The notes beneath the pieces were generated by a model. That model did not search any database. It worked only from the letters and a program-made list of their open reading frames with translations, and was not told the origin of the DNA. The position numbers and the translations under genes were made by a program. Of a stretch of DNA of 64,000 nucleotides, positions 32,326-44,400 are shown in pieces (within the stretch, counting starts at the first letter, position 1; every line of letters starts with the position of its first letter). The stretch is from assembly GCA_002049455.2 (NCBI GenBank), contig KV918933.1, positions 1 through 64,000 of the forward strand, given 5' to 3'. This DNA is from Porphyra umbilicalis. Its lineage: Eukaryota > Rhodophyta > Bangiophyceae > Bangiales > Bangiaceae.

Positions 32326-34466
32326 TCACGACTGCATGTCGGGGCGGTAGTCGTTGTTGTGGCCGCCGCCCTGCTGCGTGTCGTTCTCAGCGGGACCACC
32401 CCGAGTACGAGGGCTCTCGGGGCGGTACAGCGGCCCGTTGGGGTAGTACGGCACCGGCGGGGTGTAACTTCCACCCGCCGGGGGGCCGGCATAGTGGCCG
32501 TACCCCCCAGTCGGCCCATAGTTCTGCGGCGGAGGCACCGACGCCCGCCCGTAGTTGGGGGGGTTGTGCCACTGCGCCCCGGACGCAGGGGCACCTCCGG
32601 CACTTGGGTGTTGGCCGCCCGACGAGGGGGGGGTCGACACCGACTGAGGGGTAGACCCGTGGCCCATCCCAGAGGTCGGCAGCTGCGACAGAGTCGTCGC
32701 CAGCTGTAGCCGCAGTTGGTCCCCTAGGGCTCGCCCCGACAAGTCGTCGATGAGGCGCTGCGCCAAAGCCGGCTGCCAGGCTTGGTGGATGTCAACCGCC
32801 AGGGAAGATGCCCGCCGGCTGACCCTCGCCAAGACTTCGGCGAGGGCGATCACCGCCACGACGGGTGAGGCGTCCCAGATGTCTGCACCGACCGGGGGGA
32901 ACATAGTCACCAACCCCCGAGTGCACTGCTCCGGCAAACTCCTGCCACAGCAGAACTCCGCACGCAAGTTGGCGGCGGGGAAGGGCTCGGCGAAAGCCGG
33001 CGGAACGAGCGGGGTGACCACCGCCGCGGCCGCCGTCGCCGGAGTGGCCCGGTGTCCAAACCGAGGCAGCGGTAGAGTAGCCGCTGCCGGCGCGTCAAGA
33101 TCGACGTACGCGGGCACCTGCACTTGGGGCGTCCCGGCGCGAGAGGGACCAGCTTGGTTGGCGGACCTGTGGCCGCGGAAGCTACGCTTGGGCGGAGGGG
33201 GGTAAGTGACCCGTCGCTCCGTGTTTTTGGGGGGCGCCAGGCGCTTCCCCGACACCACCCACCCACTGGCCGGCGGCGGCGACTGTGCGCCAATGCCGGG
33301 GCCATAGGGGTATGAGTCAACATCCAGGCCCTCTCGAAGGAACAACTTGCCCTTCGAGAGCCCACAGAAGCAATGAACGAAGCCGCGCGTCGCCGCGTCT
33401 GTCCCCTCCGCTGCAGTCCGACGGAGGAAAGGTTGGACCGACACCCAGTCCAAAGAGTTGTGGAGGATGATCATCTCCTCGAGTAGCTCGGCGTAGTCGC
33501 CGTCCCGCCCATCGCCCAGGCGAGCAGGGGTAAGAGTACACATCCCCTCGACCAAGGCATTCGACAAGTGCCACAGGTACCCCTTCACCTTTAAGGAAGC
33601 CACCCAAACGGAGGCCACCTCGACGACCCACTGCGTCGCGAGGATGGCATAGAGTCGGTGCCCCTCCTCATTCGGCCGCATCCGCGACGAGTAGTACGCG
33701 AGGAATCGGGGGAGCATCGCTGGGAAGCCCATCGGGACCTCCATATCCTGCCACCACTTGGGCACTTGCCGCGCCGGTAGTCCCGGGTGCGGGGGAACTC
33801 CAGTTGGAGAGCCGAGACGAGGTACCGCTCGTCGCGCCGCCAGCCAAACTCATGGCGGGCGGACGAGTGGTTCACATGCGGGTCCCCCGTCGTCAAGTAG
33901 GGCGGGGCCCGGCAACACCAACGCCAATCGACAACCGGTTGGTCCGCCGCCAACTCGGTGGCGCCCGTACTCTGGGCAAGGCACCGACGTACCGGGTCGA
34001 GGCGACCCCAATCCTCCCGCTCGAGTAGGCCGGGCAGGTCCACCAGCCCCCCGGCAGGGAGAACCACTTGTCGGGGGAAGCGCGCGAGTCGGCGGTTCCA
34101 CCCCTTCACCTGCTCCGAGTCGGGAAAGGTGAGGTAGATCGAGAGAAAATGACACCCCCCACCCATGGAAGTAGGGTGGTTCGGGGGGACCCACCAGTCG
34201 AGGTCCTCCGGCCGACCGGACTCGACGGCCATCGCCGCCGCTTGGCCTGGCGTCGCTGACGCCGCGACACCTTGACGGACACCCGACTCGGGCGTCGCCA
34301 CGGAAGGGGGAGGCGGAGGAGTAGGATCGCCTGCCCCGCGCACCACGGGGGGCAACGCCGACTGTGGCGTCGCGGACGGCGCCCCGGCCGCCGGCCCGTC
34401 GATGTCCATGCCCGCGAGCGGCTCCTCGTCGAGCAAGCCCGGCGCAGGAGTAGCCGCCGCCGACAT
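32326..34466 (-). CDS. antisense accessory reading frame of the gypsy element (one frame break)
   Basis: Not a known retrotransposon protein to me. On the strand opposite gag-pol, an ATG at 34466 opens MSAAATPAPGLLDEEPLAGM, a Pro/Ala-rich leader, then globular-looking sequence (VKGWNRRLARFPRQVVLPAG; HEFGWRRDERYLVSALQLEF). At about 33762 the phase changes by one, and the next frame continues smoothly (PKWWQDMEVPMGFPAMLPRF; RLYAILATQWVVEVASVWVA) for 479 residues, ending in a Gly/Pro/Tyr-rich tail (NYGPTGGYGHYAGPPAGG). It fills the space between pol and the 3' LTR. Extra antisense reading frames at this place are known from some plant gypsy elements. The break may be a mutation or an unseen small intron. 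Whether it is expressed cannot be seen. Confidence 0.55.
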
Positions 34467-34944
34467 CTCCCGTTGCACCTGAGTAAGGGGAAAACGTGGA
34501 AGGGGGGGGGGAAGGGGAGCAGAGAGAAGGCCACCCAAGTGAGGGGGGACCCAGAGGGACTGGGGGGAAGACGAGAGCCGCGCGTGGCCGCGGACGACGC
34601 GTGTGATGGACGATGTGCGGCAGCCCGAGTGAGGCTGCCGCCTCACACCAACCGCTAAATAGGGTCGGTGTACCAGTGCGCGAGTGAACCGAACAGCCAC
34701 CCACCCCTCCTCACCTCTACCACGGGGCCGGCACAGGGGCAGAGTGTCCCCTGCGCCCCACACAGGCGAGGCCACCTCCACGCAGCAGGCACAGGGGAAG
34801 AGTGTCCCCTGCGCCTCCACCATCAAAGGCGCAACGACCCCGCGCGCCCTGCACCCTCAACGTAGAGGGGACCTGACACAGCCGTCACACCCTCTCCTCG
34901 CGGATCACTTGTCCGTTCCCGGTCAGCCGGGGCGGCTGACCCTT

Positions 34945-34957
34945 GAGAAGGGGGAAA
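34945..34957 (+). other. polypurine tract
   Basis: GAGAAGGGGGAAA lies directly before the 3' LTR, the expected place for priming of plus-strand DNA synthesis. Confidence 0.75.
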
Positions 34958-35640
34958 TGTGGCAGCATGGCCACACGTAGGCCTGCGAGATTTGACGGCT
35001 GATGGAGCCATTTAATTGGATGGTCCACAGACGGTTACGCCCTTCGGGCGGGTCGAACCCGGAGCTCGGCTAAGTAAGGCCGAGATTCGTGCTTACGGGA
35101 CTAGCTAGACTAAGCGATTTCCGAGCAATCACGAGGCCAATTCCGCGTGATCGGATAGTGGTTGGAATGACCCACTTGTGATTCCCGGACATACCACTCA
35201 ACGGTCGGCTGAGTTACGGCCGCACCCTTGCTCTGTGCTTTTCGTTGTGGGGATTCTTATTTGATGTGGTTGGTGCATCGCACCCTCGCCTCGGGGATTC
35301 TTGTTGGCGTGTTTTGATTGGGTCTTGGGCACGCCCCGCTGGCGGGTGTGGCCCGCGCTTGGCCTGTGTTTTTGGCTCACTTGAGAGGGTCCCCCTGAGG
35401 GTTGAGGGACGGGGACCGGTGGGTATATCTGAGCGGGACAGCAGAGCGGTCCCGAACCTCCGAGGGAGGCAAGTAAACGTTGAGCCTCACAACGCTGTGC
35501 CGTGTTTGCGGCTTGTCTTTGCCGCCCACACCAGTTGTGTGTGTGCGTCTTGGCGCTTGCTTCCGGGGTCTTTGACGAGACTACCGAGCGCACGGACGGG
35601 ACGACCGCCCCAGTGGGGCCGGCCTGTCTGTGTTGCCACA
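34958..35640 (+). repeat. 3' LTR
   Basis: 683 bp, the same length and ends as the 5' LTR, followed by the second AGAAG copy at 35641-35645. Confidence 0.95.
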
Positions 35641-36530
35641 AGAAGACAGCAGGATCTCGACTGTTGCTCCGCGCGATTTCTCTCTTTGAGACTTTATGGA
35701 ACTTCTCGAAGAGCAGCTCGCATATGGCTGGCCCAATTTGCACCTGCGGCAGGGTCCGATAGAGAAGCTCGAGGAGTCTGCGCACGCTTGGACTTTCCCA
35801 ATTGATCCCTTTGCTTGTGAGGGAGCCGAGCTCGGTGAGCAGAGGACATCCCATCAGCTGTAGCGTTTGAACGGTTGGCTTGATGCGGACGGCATGTTCC
35901 CCATCGTTCCGAATTGTTGGGCTGAAGAACAACGCGTTCGTAAAGGCACGTAGAGCTTTTAGCGCCACAAGAACAGACGCTGCCAGTATTGGTAGCACCG
36001 TTCGTGAGTTCATGTCATCCAGCACTGTCGGAGCAATAGGGAGCAGAACAGCATAGTCAAACATGGACAACGTCGTGCCACCCATCTTCTCAGGCTCAAA
36101 CGCCTTGAGGACGGTATGTCCGGGCATATGCTGGGAACACGAACGCATTTTCATCACAAATTCGTCTCTTTGGAGGATAGACAGCGCATTATACACCTGT
36201 TGAAGGAGCGGGCTGGCTAGATTGAAGAATACCAGATGGGATGGCGCCACTACGACGTGCTCGTGGACGTCGAAGGACCTTGCCCCGCGGGCCTCGGCCA
36301 AACCCATGAACTTGTCACCAGGACCTTTCTGAATCCCGTTCCGCAAAAGCGCTGCTTTGATGGTTCCCTCAGAACTCAGGCCAGCACCAACGACCGCGCG
36401 CTGTACAGCAACAGTACGTTCTTGGAAGCGAGCATACCGTGCGTCTCTGAAGTCAAAAACCGTCGCGCTGCTCATCGCGCGGTCCTTTCTTCCGGAAGTC
36501 GTTTTTAGATGGACAATGTCGCAACTAGTA
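35641..36530 (-). pseudogene. CACTA/tnp2-like transposase copy A, middle segment
   Basis: The minus-strand frame enters after the MITE (36531) and runs to the gypsy insertion point. It contains TVFDFRDARYARFQERTVAV, HVVVAPSHLVFFNLASPLLQ, KAFEPEKMGGTTLSMFDYAV and PQVQIGPAICELLFEKFHKV. At the MITE border, excision of the element and one TA gives an uninterrupted frame reading KHCSCDIVHLKT, which keeps a Cys pair where copy B has HCASC. The segment is itself free of stops. Confidence 0.65.
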
Positions 36531-37111
36531 CAGTGCGTTCTCGTTATACGAGACGGCTGATTCAGCTGAATCTCAATAAAAGTGGCCTACACGAACTGGA
36601 ATGGAAGACTCGCGACCCATATTCTGTTGTAAATGATTCTCTTATATGGCTATCCTCCAAAAAATGGCGGTTGCAGAGAGAAGGGAGGCAGAGCCGACGA
36701 CACAGCAGAGAAGTGACGTCGCATTGGCTGTTGGAGAAGCCACGATCGTACTATTGGCTGAGAGTTGCCGCCAGTAATCTTGCAAGCCAATCAACGTGTT
36801 TTGCAGGGGTCACACAGAGCCATTGCAACCCACAATGAGAATTCCTGAGATTTTTGGGCCGCTTGCTCGGGCCTGAAGAGGGCATTGAGAGGGTTCTGGG
36901 CCAGACCTGTGATTTGTCATGAGATCAACAAATTTCTTCAGATTTCTTGAGATCCTGATGTGCGTTTCCAGAGCGCAGAGCTGCATGAGGAGACTGTGTA
37001 AGAAACTCCCATGATTCCTGGCCTTTCCATGGGTCCACGTACGCTGTTGAATGATTGCAACCACACTGCAACCGCCATTTTTTGGGGGTCAGCAATAACG
37101 AGAACGCACTG
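36531..37111. mobile_element. Tc1/mariner-like MITE inserted in transposase copy A
   Basis: 581 bp, starting CAGTGCGTTCTCGTTAT and ending with its exact reverse complement, ATAACGAGAACGCACTG. It is flanked by TA on both sides (36529-36530, 37112-37113), the target duplication of the Tc1/mariner superfamily, whose ends also often start CAGTG. A second inverted pair, CCAAAAAATGGCGGTTGCAG (about 36656) and its complement (about 37069-37088), lies inside, asymmetrically placed. There is no transposase frame. Confidence 0.88.
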
Positions 37112-38637
37112 TACAGTGCTTCACACCCGTAGCGCCAATTGTGTTTGAAAGCTTCGCCGCCATTGGAGAGTCGAGGATGCCAACGGCAGAATAAATGTGC
37201 ACTAGTGCATTTCTCCGGGTAAAAGCGTCATAGACTGTAATCCCAGTTTTGGAGGCTTGGCATAGGTCCTTGACTACGGCGGCTATCAATGGCGCACGAG
37301 CAGCGCCAGGCGGAAGATTAAACAGCGGACGCACAGTGGAACTCCTGAAAGCAATTGAGACAGATGTTTATTCACCGCAGTGCCCCTCAACATCACCCCG
37401 TCGACGCTTCATGGTGCCGTGCTGGTCTCCATACCACGAGACACAGATCTTGTACGGATCCTTCGGCACGAGCTGCGCTCCTTCCCTGACAACAGCCACG
37501 TCCACCTTCATACTAGACACGGAGGATACAGCGTTCCAAGCTATAGGCGCTCCCCGCTGGAAACCCAGAACGCGCATCGCATGTATGGTCCCGCACCTGG
37601 TGAATCGCGCCGTAAAAGTCCCGTTTCCCGTCAAGCATGAGGATAACAGCGCCGGTCGAGCCGAGTCTGCTGTCAGCATAAGCGTGGCAGTCAAGTCTCC
37701 GACCCGCAGAGCGTCACCGGAGGCATACTCTGATGGTGAAAAAGAAACTTCGCCGTCTGTTGCTATCTCCGTACTCTTTAGCACGGCGTTGAGCCTCACC
37801 GACGCCGATATTGCCATGCTGACAATGTCTCCGAGTGCGTAGATTCTGCCTTCCAGCCTAATCTGACGCCGAAAGTTATAGCGCGCAGGATCGGTCGCCG
37901 CAACTGTCTAGAAGATTTCTGTTGGGCTGTCTGTTGTCCCATCCAATGCGTTACCCTCATGTTAAAATATGGCGGCTGTCAAAGGGTCGGCGAAATCTCG
38001 CCTCACATGTTCTGAAAACGTTGTGTAGGGGATCGACAACGTCAGGAAGCGTCCTTGGTGACATTCCTTTGTCCGACGGGAACTGCCTGGATGTAACCTG
38101 CTTCTTCACAGGTGCGGCTGCGGGCAGGAGCTTTCTTCTGACTTGCTGCAGACGCCATCTGGATGGCCATCTCTCTGCGGACGAGAAAAATGTCTCTACG
38201 CTACGCATAATGTTGTACTGTCTTGTTGACAACCGTACACGCCTATACAGATACCTGTAGCAGAGCAGCTTCCGTCGAGAAGAAAAGTTGACGCTGTCCT
38301 CCTCTGACATACTGGAAATTTCTGTGTCGGTCGTTGAGGCGGATGGACTACTCCCGCTTTCTTCTCCGTCCACGTCCTCACCGCCTGAAGGAAGCACGGG
38401 AGGAACCATGAGAGGGTGCACGTGACGGATATCCTCTTCCAAGTCATCGTCACTCCCAGAACTCGATCCACTATTCTCAGCGCCGCCACCAGCGTGAGGC
38501 AATGAAGCGCGTGAGCCTGCAGGGGCGCTCACATCAGCAGACGCTGGTCCCACCGAGTGACGAGGCACAGGCACAGGGTCGTCAACCTCAAAGCAAAAGT
38601 ACGACGACGCACGAGGTCCAAGCTTGCGTCTCTTTGA
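37112..38637 (-). pseudogene. CACTA/tnp2-like transposase copy A, N-terminal and catalytic-region segment
   Basis: Paralogous to copy B over its whole length. It begins near 38637 (KRRKLGPRASSYF against KRRRRGPRGTAFF in B, start codon lost), has an acidic Ser-rich region, then RRKLLCYRYLYRRVRLSTRQ and RWPSRWRLQQVRRKLL. The frame moves after TLPDV (about 38030), a TAG at 37908 interrupts, the catalytic-type region follows (KICVSWYGDQHGTMKRRRGD), and a TAA at 37368 interrupts again before VRPLFNLPPGAARAP, TGITVYDAFTRRNALVHIYS and MAAKLSNTIGATGVKHC. The arrangement (LPPG, GV.T.YDA.S/T, then a hydrophobic strand, then C..C) resembles the Transposase_21/tnp2 family of En/Spm-CACTA elements. Confidence 0.65.
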
Positions 38638-39470
38638 TCAGTTCATGTCTGTCGCTCCGATCAAAACGACGGGTGCTCTCCCTGACGGTGCCAGAAACCG
38701 GACCGCGGACGGGCTGACCTCTTGTTGCGGAAGGGGGGACAGGGAGCAGACATGCGCAAGAGCATTGCAAGCAATTGCTTACAGATGAAGCGAGGGAACT
38801 CTCGGACCCGTGTGATGCCAGGAATGTTTTATGATTAAACGTATCCGCAGGATGTGCGCCTGAGCAAACCAGTTGATCGTCATCCAAGGAGCCCACCTGA
38901 TTGGGTTCAGGACTGCACTCCTAAAACATCTTGCCCAACATTTCCGGCAGACAACTTCGACGTACCGTCCCAGGAGCTGTCCGTCGACCGGTCCGACGGA
39001 CCGTTTGCCGATTGGTTGAAGTTAGTTCCGAGGAACACCTCCAAGAACTATCTGCTGGGCCATCTCGTATGTGTCTGAGGCTCAGGGCGAGCCGATCCAT
39101 CCAGGTAGTTCCTCATGATCATCGTCTTGATAGTCCCAAACACAACCTGGGACAGGCTTGGTGTCCGCCCAAACATCTGCTGTCGACAATCCGGCAACTG
39201 ATCGAGGTCAATCCCGTAAATTGTCCTTCGGAAAATTCTATTTTCGGGTCAGAATTATTTAAGGAAGCGGCTGCATCTCGCTGTACACACCACGATTAAA
39301 GTGCGCCAATGCGGAGAGCACTGGGTAGGCTGGCAAAGCATCATGGTTTGCCAACCAACCCATTGTTCTCCTCTGTATGATGGCGCCGGCCCGTAAATAG
39401 AGAGAAAAAATACCGTAAAAACGACTTCCACGGATCGCAAGCGGAGTCAATTCCACTGCCCATTCCGCGA
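38638..39470. other. non-coding stretch
   Basis: No supported gene. A short perfect palindrome-like sequence, GTCCGTCG-ACCGGTC-CGACGGAC, is at 38979-39001. Around 39250-39290, ATTATTTAAGGAAG and ATCTCGCTGTACA resemble bases 49140-49175 (ATTAAATAAGGAAG, ATCGCTGTGCA), which suggests a shared repeat family. Confidence 0.4.
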
Positions 39471-41463
39471 TCACGTGTGCTGCCCGTGCAACCCATAGAT
39501 GTGCTCAGGCGATGCATTCAGACGGGGTGCCCCTCGATGCAAATTTTGAAATATGTGCCGCTGGCCCTGCGGCAGCGGGATGGGCCCCACATGAAAACTG
39601 CCATGGCAGGCTCCGCGGCGGTGGCCGACCCATGAGCGCCCACCCCGTTCCTGACCGGCACTCCCCCCCAGACGTTTTGCCGCACTTTCTGGCGCAAGGT
39701 TGGACCACATACCTCGTCCGCCCGCCTGCTCCTGCCCCTGCCGCTGTGCAGTGTCGTCTACCTTTCTGACCGATGCCGACGCTGACGCCGCTGGCCTTTG
39801 TGTGTGTCCCGGTCGTTGCGCTACCAACCTTGGGGGCGAGCCGCAGTGCTGCTGCGTGTGTGACTCCCTGGGTGACGACATTGAGCTGCCGTCAGCTGCC
39901 ACCCCGCCCCTGCTGTTCGATGGCATCGAAGAGTTGGGAGATGCGGGCGTTGGAGCACCCAAAGCCGACGTCGGCGGCAGTGCCCCCGTGGTGCAGACGG
40001 CTTCCCACGGCCGCAGGGACACGGTCAGCCTGATGGCCATCGGCTTCACATTATCCCCCTCGCGCTCGATCCAGAAGTCGTCGCCACCGCCGCCGTCGTC
40101 ACCGCCGCCGCCTGCGGAGGAGTGGCCGCTGCCGACGGCATCATCCAACCCCTCGGCGCCGCCGTCGTCGCCTCCGTTGTCACCACCACCGCCGGCGGAG
40201 GTGCGGACGGTGCCGCCGGCGCCGTCCAATCCCCACCGCGCCGCCGTCGTCGCCGTCGGCATCGCTGTCGCCGCCGGCTGAGGTGCGGCCGCTGTCGGAG
40301 GAGCTGTCCAACCCTCCGGCACCGACGTTGACGAGGCCGGTAGAGGCCGTGCCGCGCCTGGCTTCACGCCGCAGCGTCGACCGTGGCGGCGACGACGGCT
40401 TCGCCGGCGTGTGGCTGGGAGGGGGGGCGACGGCGTGTCGGCTGGAGGGGTGGGCCGCCCGCTCGAAGGGCGGGTGCTCCATCCTGGCCACCGTTGCCCG
40501 GCGGTCCGCGTCGTTTGGGTCCTCTTGGTGTGGCGGTGGCGGCGGCGGGGTGGCGGAGCGGCGCCTGCGGGGGACGTTGCTGGGCGACAGCCGCGCCGTC
40601 AGGTGCCGCTTGCGGTCGGCGAGTGTGGGCCCGTAGCAGGTGCGAGCAGCGGGCGCCCGTTGGCGGGAGGAGGAGGCCGAGCCGCCCTTCTGGGGGGGGG
40701 CGGGTGTCGACCCGCCGCGTGCAGGGCGGCGGCCGCCGGCGGCGGCGGCGGTGGGGTCGGCGGTGGGGGCGTTGGCGACATCTGCGGCCGCGCCTGCCGC
40801 CGCCGCGTCGACGCCGCCGCCACCGCCCGCGGTCGCCATTGTCCCTGCGGGTACGCTCCCTGAGGGATCCGTTGCGGGCGTGCCCGCGCCTATCGCGACC
40901 GCCGCAAGCGTGGAGGCTGAGGTCGACCCTGCCGTGGCTTCCGTCGGCGGCGCGCCCGTCGACGCCGCGGCGGCGGTGACGGGGGGCTTCGTGGACACGG
41001 TTGCCGCGGTGGCGGCTGTGGCAGCAGCGGCGGCGGTAGGACCACCGCTGCCATCGCCGTCATTGGGACACGGGCACGGGACCGCCGGTGGGTGGCACGG
41101 GTGCCTGCCGACGCCCGTGTGCGCCGATGCGGTAGCTCTGGCGGTCGGGGTGCTCGGGCGTAGTGGGTGGGAGGACGGCCTGCTGTCGCTCGAGGAATGG
41201 AGGGTGGTGGGCTGGCCTTGATGAACGGCAGGGGTGGAAAGGGGGGTGTGAAGGGGGAGGTTGAAGAGCAAGTAGGTTGTGGTTGCGACGTGCGGTGAAC
41301 GTATCTTATTCAGTTTGGTCATTTTCAAGTTCCCAGGCCAGGGCGTTTTCGCGAGCGCGCCGCAATAGAAAGAAACATTTTTTATTCTTGGTTGCTGCCG
41401 ATCTCTGTTCCCATTGGTGGACACGAGAATCTCTTTCCGAGGCCGTTGGACGGCCGCCACCAC
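39471..41463 (-). CDS. possible low-complexity protein with three Gly/Asp-rich repeats (frame break)
   Basis: Not recognised. The minus-strand frame from about 41463 (a plausible ATG lies at 41322, MTKLNKIRSPHVATTTYLLF) is Ala/Thr/Pro-rich with basic patches (ADRKRHLTARLSPSNVPRRR). Near 40300-40100 three diverged copies of a unit of about 25 residues appear (SGRTSAGGDSDADGDDGG, VRTSAGGGGDNGGDDGG, SGHSSAGGGGDDGGGG); the phase changes between the first and second. The continuation has a more ordinary stretch (NVKPMAIRLTVSLRPWEAVC) and ends at 39471. The continuing repeat supports one gene, but the composition could also give long frames by chance. An opposite-strand frame is also open in part of it. 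Confidence 0.35.
40090..40310. repeat. three diverged tandem units of about 75 bp
   Basis: Units share GTCCAA or ATCCAA, CCGCCGTCGTC and GCGGAGGTGCGG- or GGCTGAGGTGCGG-like blocks. They encode the Gly/Asp repeats described for the minus-strand frame. Confidence 0.6.
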
Positions 41464-44400
41464 ATGCGCCTCCAGCGGGGCTCAACGAGATCTCCGGTGA
41501 GCCTCCCGCCGCCTCAGAGCTGTCCAGCGGGGTGTATCAACCACGCGCGTGCGCTGGCACGGCCGCACAGCGGCGCAATGGCGCCCCCCTCCAACAAGCC
41601 CAACCAACGCTGGTGTGTCGCTCGTCGGCCGCCGACCCCTGCGCACAGGCCCCGCAACGCGTGTCCGGACCCCCCCCCCCAAAACGCGTGTCAAGGGACT
41701 TACAGGCGGTCCTGAGATGCACTGCCCCGGGTGCCGCCGACCACCGTCTGGGGCCATCACTCGCCTCGCCGGCCTGGCGCTACCCGCCGCCACCGGCGGC
41801 ACCGCCGCCGGCGTCACTGCTGTCCCCGCCTCGGCACGTCCCCGCCCCCCCCCCCGCACGTGGCCCCTGACCCTTTGGGCAGTCTTGGCTGGCCGTGATC
41901 CCGGTCTGGTGTTGGTTGGGAGGCAGAAGACGACGCCGGGTGGTGGGCGGGCGACGACGCCCGCTGCCGCGCCGCCGTCGCGGTGGCCGCCGCCGTCGTC
42001 GCTGTCGTTGTTGACGTCGCCACTCCTGCCCCCACCTTGCATGCTCCATGTTGAAATACGTTTCCCGCCGGTCCCTCTGTGCCGTTTGACGCGCCATCTT
42101 CCCGCGAGAGCTGCGCGCGCACGTCGCCGTGCGTATAGACTGCAGGCTTCCCTTGTGTGTACCGTGTCTCTCTTTTGTGTCTGTGTCTGTCTGCCTGTGT
42201 ACACCCATCTGTGAAAGCACGCTCAGCCCAGGCCACCCAGTTGGGGGGGAGGGCGAGCCAGACCGTGTCGCCGGGTAGTCCTGTCGGGGAGTGCTCTCCC
42301 CGGAAGGAAGCCCCAAAGAGCACACACGCACGGCGTCGACGGGGGGGAGACGCCCCGAGTGACAAACACGAATTGTATGACCGGAAGTATACTTGTCCGG
42401 GTCCAAGGCCTCGAGGCAACACTCACGCCTCGCCCTCTTTTCCCGTCCGTTCCCCTCAGACCCTCCGAAAACCTCCTCTCAGACACCTTCAAAGGACCCT
42501 CGGAAAACCCTCCTCCGACACCCTCAAAGGACCCTCGGGAAACCCTCCCCTCAGAGCCCATGAGGCCAGTCTCAGCAGAGGACGGCCGAAGCTTCGAATA
42601 ACGCCTTGCGTAGAGGCGGGGGAAGGGTGCTACGTGACACCCTCGCGGCGCCCCGGGGTCAGGGGCGCGGAGTACTATATGTCAATAATCCAAGTCGGGT
42701 TTACACAAAACCAGGCCCTTAAGTAGGGGCCCGCACGGAAGGTTACTCAAGGTCCATTTCACGTATTAAGGCGCATGAGCGCGACTCATATGGGCGCGCA
42801 CAGAACTCGGCAATGGAACGAGCTTTGACACTCCGCATGGACGCATCCTGGAGCCTACTTCAGCGGCTTTTTTTATGACGCACGTTCAGGCGGCTACGAC
42901 AATAGGCTTGAGAGATAGACGTTTTTCCGGGCATCCCACCGTTGTCTTGAACGCCGTTTTGTGGAATAAATGGCCCGCTGATGACGCTGCAGGCTGTAAC
43001 TCGACGTGGCAAGGCAACAAAATGCGTGTCATCGGTGCTGCGGGGAAGTCTGGACGACATGTGTGGCCGTTGGTCAACATGGGCGGTGGTGGTGGGGGGC
43101 AGGTGATGCTTGTAGCCGGCCGAGAAAATGTACATTACCATGGGATGCCAGATCGGATCAGTACACTGCGGGTCGGTATTTCATCGCCGGGATAGTTCAA
43201 AATTTGCCGGCTTATAAATCTATAACGAGTAGACGCGAAAGAATGTTTTGAGATGGCCATGCAAAGCTCCTGTGAGATGGCCTCAGCATGATTCGGAGGA
43301 TCATGCACACATCACTTCCGTGGATCAGCGAAAATCCCACATTTCAGATTGCCTCATTCTTGAGTGACCTCTGTGATTCGGCAGTTCATCACTACAGTTC
43401 TGGACTCGTTCAACGGATCATCTTCGGGACTGACTCTGGGATCGTTCCAAAAGCAGTGTCATCCTGACCCACTGATCATCTCGGGGACTGTCATTCGAAA
43501 AAAATGTGACGACTTGTTCAACTGATAGTCTGACTGCCTCTTCCGCAAACAAAATGTCTGCCTACTCCGTCACCAGTGTGAACAAAATTCTTTTGATACT
43601 CTCTCCGTTCAGACCAATGCCCAGCGTGGAATTTGTCATATCACTCATGCGCTTGAGTTTCTGGTGCGAGTGCTTTTGATACGTATTGAACCGGGGGATT
43701 GCGAGTTCGGGACGTGCTGTGTTAGCACGATAGGGGACGAGATTGCCACTGAGCTGAGAACCACTTTACTGCGCGTGAGGGAGACCCAATCATTGATAAA
43801 TCGCGACTGAGTGCGTCCGGGACATCACGGTATTCTCGATGTGCGAGCCGACGCATGTTTACCCAGTTCCCATCCCCTCTGCGCCGGGAAACAGCGTGTC
43901 GGTCGCACGACTACCAAGTCACATTGAGGCTCCCTCTGCACACGTTTCGTGACCCAGGACACGCTCCATGGGCAGGTCTTGCTCTCTGATCGGTTTCGGC
44001 AGATCCTCCTCACGACGTCACTCGAAGTAGTCCAGGCTATCATCTACGATCGAGTCCTTGAGGCAGAAATCTAGATCAATCTTGCGCACTCGTTCACTCA
44101 ATCTATGACGACGGTCCCCAGGATGATTGTACTCCGACGCCAGGACGGTCCTGAGCACGATCCTCAGGATTATCTTACTCCCACTTCAGGACAGTTCTCA
44201 GCACGACACGCAGAACGATCAGAACCAGCGAATCGGAATGATGCTTCATGAGCACGGGACAGCAACTTCGCCGGACAATTGCCGAATCTGCAGGTGCTGG
44301 TGTGAGGATGATTCCCACTGAATATCAGTGCAGATCGTCTTCGAGCACTTCTGAACTCCACTGCGGGCTCTGTCTCCAAGATCAACAAAAAGTGGGCATA

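Larger units (their letters stand above)
25434..35640 (+). mobile_element. complete Ty3/gypsy chromovirus-type LTR retrotransposon
   Basis: A 10,207-bp element bounded by two 683-bp LTRs (25434-26116, 34958-35640), each TG...CA, flanked by the 5-bp duplication AGAAG (25429-25433 and 35641-35645). Internal order: gag with a CCHC zinc knuckle, protease, reverse transcriptase, RNase H, integrase, chromodomain, then an antisense reading frame before the 3' LTR. Integrase after RT/RNase H and the terminal chromodomain place it with the chromoviruses. The LTRs differ at about ten positions by eye (roughly 98.5% identical), so insertion is fairly recent, yet gag and pol carry several stops and frameshifts, so this copy cannot be autonomous as sequenced. 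It sits inside transposase copy A. Confidence 0.95.

Noticed and set aside
38979-39001. GTCCGTCG-ACCGGTC-CGACGGAC palindrome as an operator or origin
   Set aside because: A single short palindrome without neighbouring gene or repeats; no evidence for a function.
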